Source of the DNA: Syntrophomonadaceae bacterium
Lineage (GTDB): Bacteria; Bacillota; Dethiobacteria; DTU022
Assembly: GCA_003566935.1 (NCBI GenBank)
Contig: PXBM01000161.1
Span: 1 to 5,792 of the forward strand
Length of the DNA: 5,792 bases
Direction: 5' to 3'
The notes under the pieces were generated by a model. That model was given only the letters and a program-made list of their open reading frames with translations. It was not told the DNA's origin and did no database searches. Shown piece after piece: positions 4,808-5,792 of the stretch (position 1 is the first letter of the stretch; every line of letters starts with the position of its first letter). The position numbers were made by a program, and so were the translations under genes.

Positions 4808-5644
4808 ATGCTAAAGGAGTACTTCAGGCTTGGCCGCCCGGTTAATGCCCTGGCCGGCTGCATAGCAGTCTTCTTAAGCGGCTATGTGGCAGGAACAGCA
4901 TCTTGGTGGCCTGTGATCATTGCAGCGGTAACTGTGCTTTTGATTACAGTTTCCACTAATGCCTGGAATGACTATGTCGATATTGAAATAGACAGGGTGA
5001 ATAAGCCGGAGCGGCCTTTGCCGGCGGGGTTGATCAGTCCGAGAGGGGCGCTTTTCTTTTCTGCTGCGGGTACCGCTTTGTCGCTCCTGCTTGCCGCATT
5101 TATTAATCAGCCCGCGTTTTTAATCGCCCTTGGGTCAAACATCCTGCTTTACCTCTACTCCTGGAGGCTCAAATGTACTATCCTCTGGGGCAATGCAGCA
5201 GTGGCTGCAATTGTGGGGCTTTGTTTTATTTTTGGAGGTGTTGCTGCCGGTAATATTGAGCCGGTTTTGATGCTTGCGGTAACTGTGTTCTTTGCTATCA
5301 TGGCCCGCGAGATCTTAAAGACAATGGCTGATTACAAGGGGGACCTGCAGCATAATTGCCGAACTGTAGCCACAGCCTGGGGAAAGAGAAATGCCCGATT
5401 ATTTCTAATCGGTTTTTTGATAATCGCCTGCCTGGCTATGCTGGCCACTTACTTTATCGAACAGTACAGCTTGGCATACCTTCTGCTGGTGATCTTTATT
5501 CTCTTTCCACTTTTTGCTTTTGTCATTTTCAAGGCCAGGAGTGATGCATCCAGCAAAGTTCTTGAAAAGAGCAGTAAAATTTTCAAGTACGGATTTTTCA
5601 TCTGGTTTTTAGCCGTGGCTCTAGGTGCAGGCCTTGCCCTGTAA
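4808..5644 (+). CDS. UbiA-family prenyltransferase (digeranylgeranylglyceryl phosphate synthase-like)
   Basis: A 278-residue integral membrane enzyme that would transfer a polyprenyl group from its diphosphate to an acceptor, with Mg2+ bound by two Asp-rich motifs. The first is NDYVDIEIDRVNKPERPLP (54-72; Asn54, Asp55, Asp58, Asp62, Asn65), the second REILKTMADYKGD (167-179; Asp175 and Asp179). YSWRLK (117-122) is a further conserved loop. About nine hydrophobic segments are visible, near 14-30, 34-53, 81-99, 103-118, 126-147, 151-166, 196-215, 220-241 and 260-278. Both motifs resemble archaeal-type geranylgeranylglyceryl-phosphate transferases (REIVKDIEDVEGD from memory), with Thr172 at the position of an Asp. 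Bacterial relatives could use other acceptors such as quinone precursors or heptaprenylglycerol phosphate. It is divergent from a lipid kinase operon, which mildly favours a lipid acceptor. Family is firm; substrate is unknown. Confidence 0.9.
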   Translation: MLKEYFRLGRPVNALAGCIAVFLSGYVAGTASWWPVIIAAVTVLLITVSTNAWNDYVDIEIDRVNKPERPLPAGLISPRGALFFSAAGTALSLLLAAFINQPAFLIALGSNILLYLYSWRLKCTILWGNAAVAAIVGLCFIFGGVAAGNIEPVLMLAVTVFFAIMAREILKTMADYKGDLQHNCRTVATAWGKRNARLFLIGFLIIACLAMLATYFIEQYSLAYLLLVIFILFPLFAFVIFKARSDASSKVLEKSSKIFKYGFFIWFLAVALGAGLAL

Positions 5645-5678
5645 GAGAAATGTTCCTATGATTTGGTTATGTGAAGTT

Positions 5679-5718
5679 GTTTCTATTCTTAGTGAACAAG
5701 GCTAAGTGAATAGATAAC
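5679..5718 (+). promoter_or_regulatory. Imperfect stem-loop downstream of the prenyltransferase
   Basis: TCTATT (5682-5687) plus CTTAG (5688-5692) pair with CTAAG (5702-5706) and AATAGA (5709-5714), with a 2-base bulge (TG, 5707-5708) and a 9-base loop. GTT (5679-5681) can add pairs with AAC (5716-5718) past a one-base bulge. No T tract follows, so it is a poor terminator. It ends one base before a possible start codon at 5720 and might instead be a leader element of the next gene. Confidence 0.45.
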
Positions 5719-5719
5719 T

Positions 5720-5792
5720 ATGGTTGATGCGATGGGTACGGTAAGATCGTCTATGGTCGAAGGAGAAAACAGTTCGATTAAAGTGCTTGCCA
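5720..5792 (+). CDS. Possible start of an unidentified gene, partial at the right edge
   Basis: From ATG 5720 an open frame runs 24 codons to the edge (MVDAMGTVRSSMVEGENSSI and four more residues). A TAG lies in frame 9 bases upstream, so the frame cannot extend leftward. Internal ATGs at 5732 and 5753 are alternative starts. No good ribosome site precedes any of them, and the fragment is too short to recognise. It may be non-coding. Confidence 0.25.
   Translation, partial: MVDAMGTVRSSMVEGENSSIKVLA

Noticed and set aside
4808..5644. Archaeal origin of the window, suggested by the DGGGP-synthase-like protein
   Set aside because: Promoters, ribosome sites and the other genes are bacterial, and bacterial UbiA-family members with these motifs exist.
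5679..5718. Intrinsic terminator of the prenyltransferase gene
   Set aside because: The stem is AT-rich and bulged and is followed by TATGGTTG rather than a T tract.
1..5792. CRISPR arrays, insertion sequences, tRNA or rRNA genes, defence or phage genes
   Set aside because: No regular repeat-spacer pattern, transposase motif, terminal inverted repeat, cloverleaf or phage-like gene was found on reading both strands.

Overview
The window looks like an ordinary chromosomal segment from a moderate-GC, Gram-positive-type bacterium, most likely an anaerobic member of the Firmicutes (Clostridia). The reasons are AGGAGG-type ribosome binding sites 4-6 bases before several starts, AT-rich sigma-A-like promoters, GTG as one start codon, and the gene content: class II photolyase, AhpE-like peroxiredoxin, carbamate kinase and YegS/DgkB-type lipid kinase. 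The species cannot be named from the sequence. I see no mobile element, CRISPR array, rRNA or tRNA.

Layout. Positions 1-950 (minus) hold the N-terminal two thirds of a class II CPD photolyase that runs off the left edge. Sixteen bases upstream of it on the same strand is a peroxiredoxin (967-1431), so the two form a probable light/oxidant-stress operon read leftward. A 311-base divergent intergenic region (1432-1742) carries a leftward promoter for the peroxiredoxin and a rightward promoter for a lone carbamate kinase (1743-2684). The carbamate kinase leader has a long stem-loop right at the predicted transcript start and clustered short repeats around the promoter. A hairpin at 2703-2740, followed by a T-rich run on the minus strand, separates this gene from a convergent leftward pair.

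That pair is a diacylglycerol-kinase-family lipid kinase (4661-3750) followed, 22 bases later, by a membrane-anchored alpha/beta hydrolase (3727-2741). A good promoter (TTGCCT, 17 bases, CATAAT on the minus strand) lies just before the kinase and shows that its start is the ATG at 4661, not the longer TTG-initiated frame. Divergently, 4808-5644 encodes a polytopic UbiA-family prenyltransferase resembling archaeal-type digeranylgeranylglyceryl phosphate synthases. The last 148 bases hold an imperfect hairpin and the possible start of another gene that runs off the right edge.

How the genes fit together. The left part joins DNA photorepair with peroxide detoxification. The middle gene makes or uses ATP via carbamoyl phosphate without the usual arginine deiminase partners in view. 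The right part groups three enzymes that act on lipids or at the membrane (lipid phosphorylation, acyl-ester hydrolysis, prenyl transfer), which suggests lipid turnover or remodelling, though this is inference from context. I do not see a clear new multi-gene system; the most interesting signals are regulatory, in the two divergent intergenic regions.
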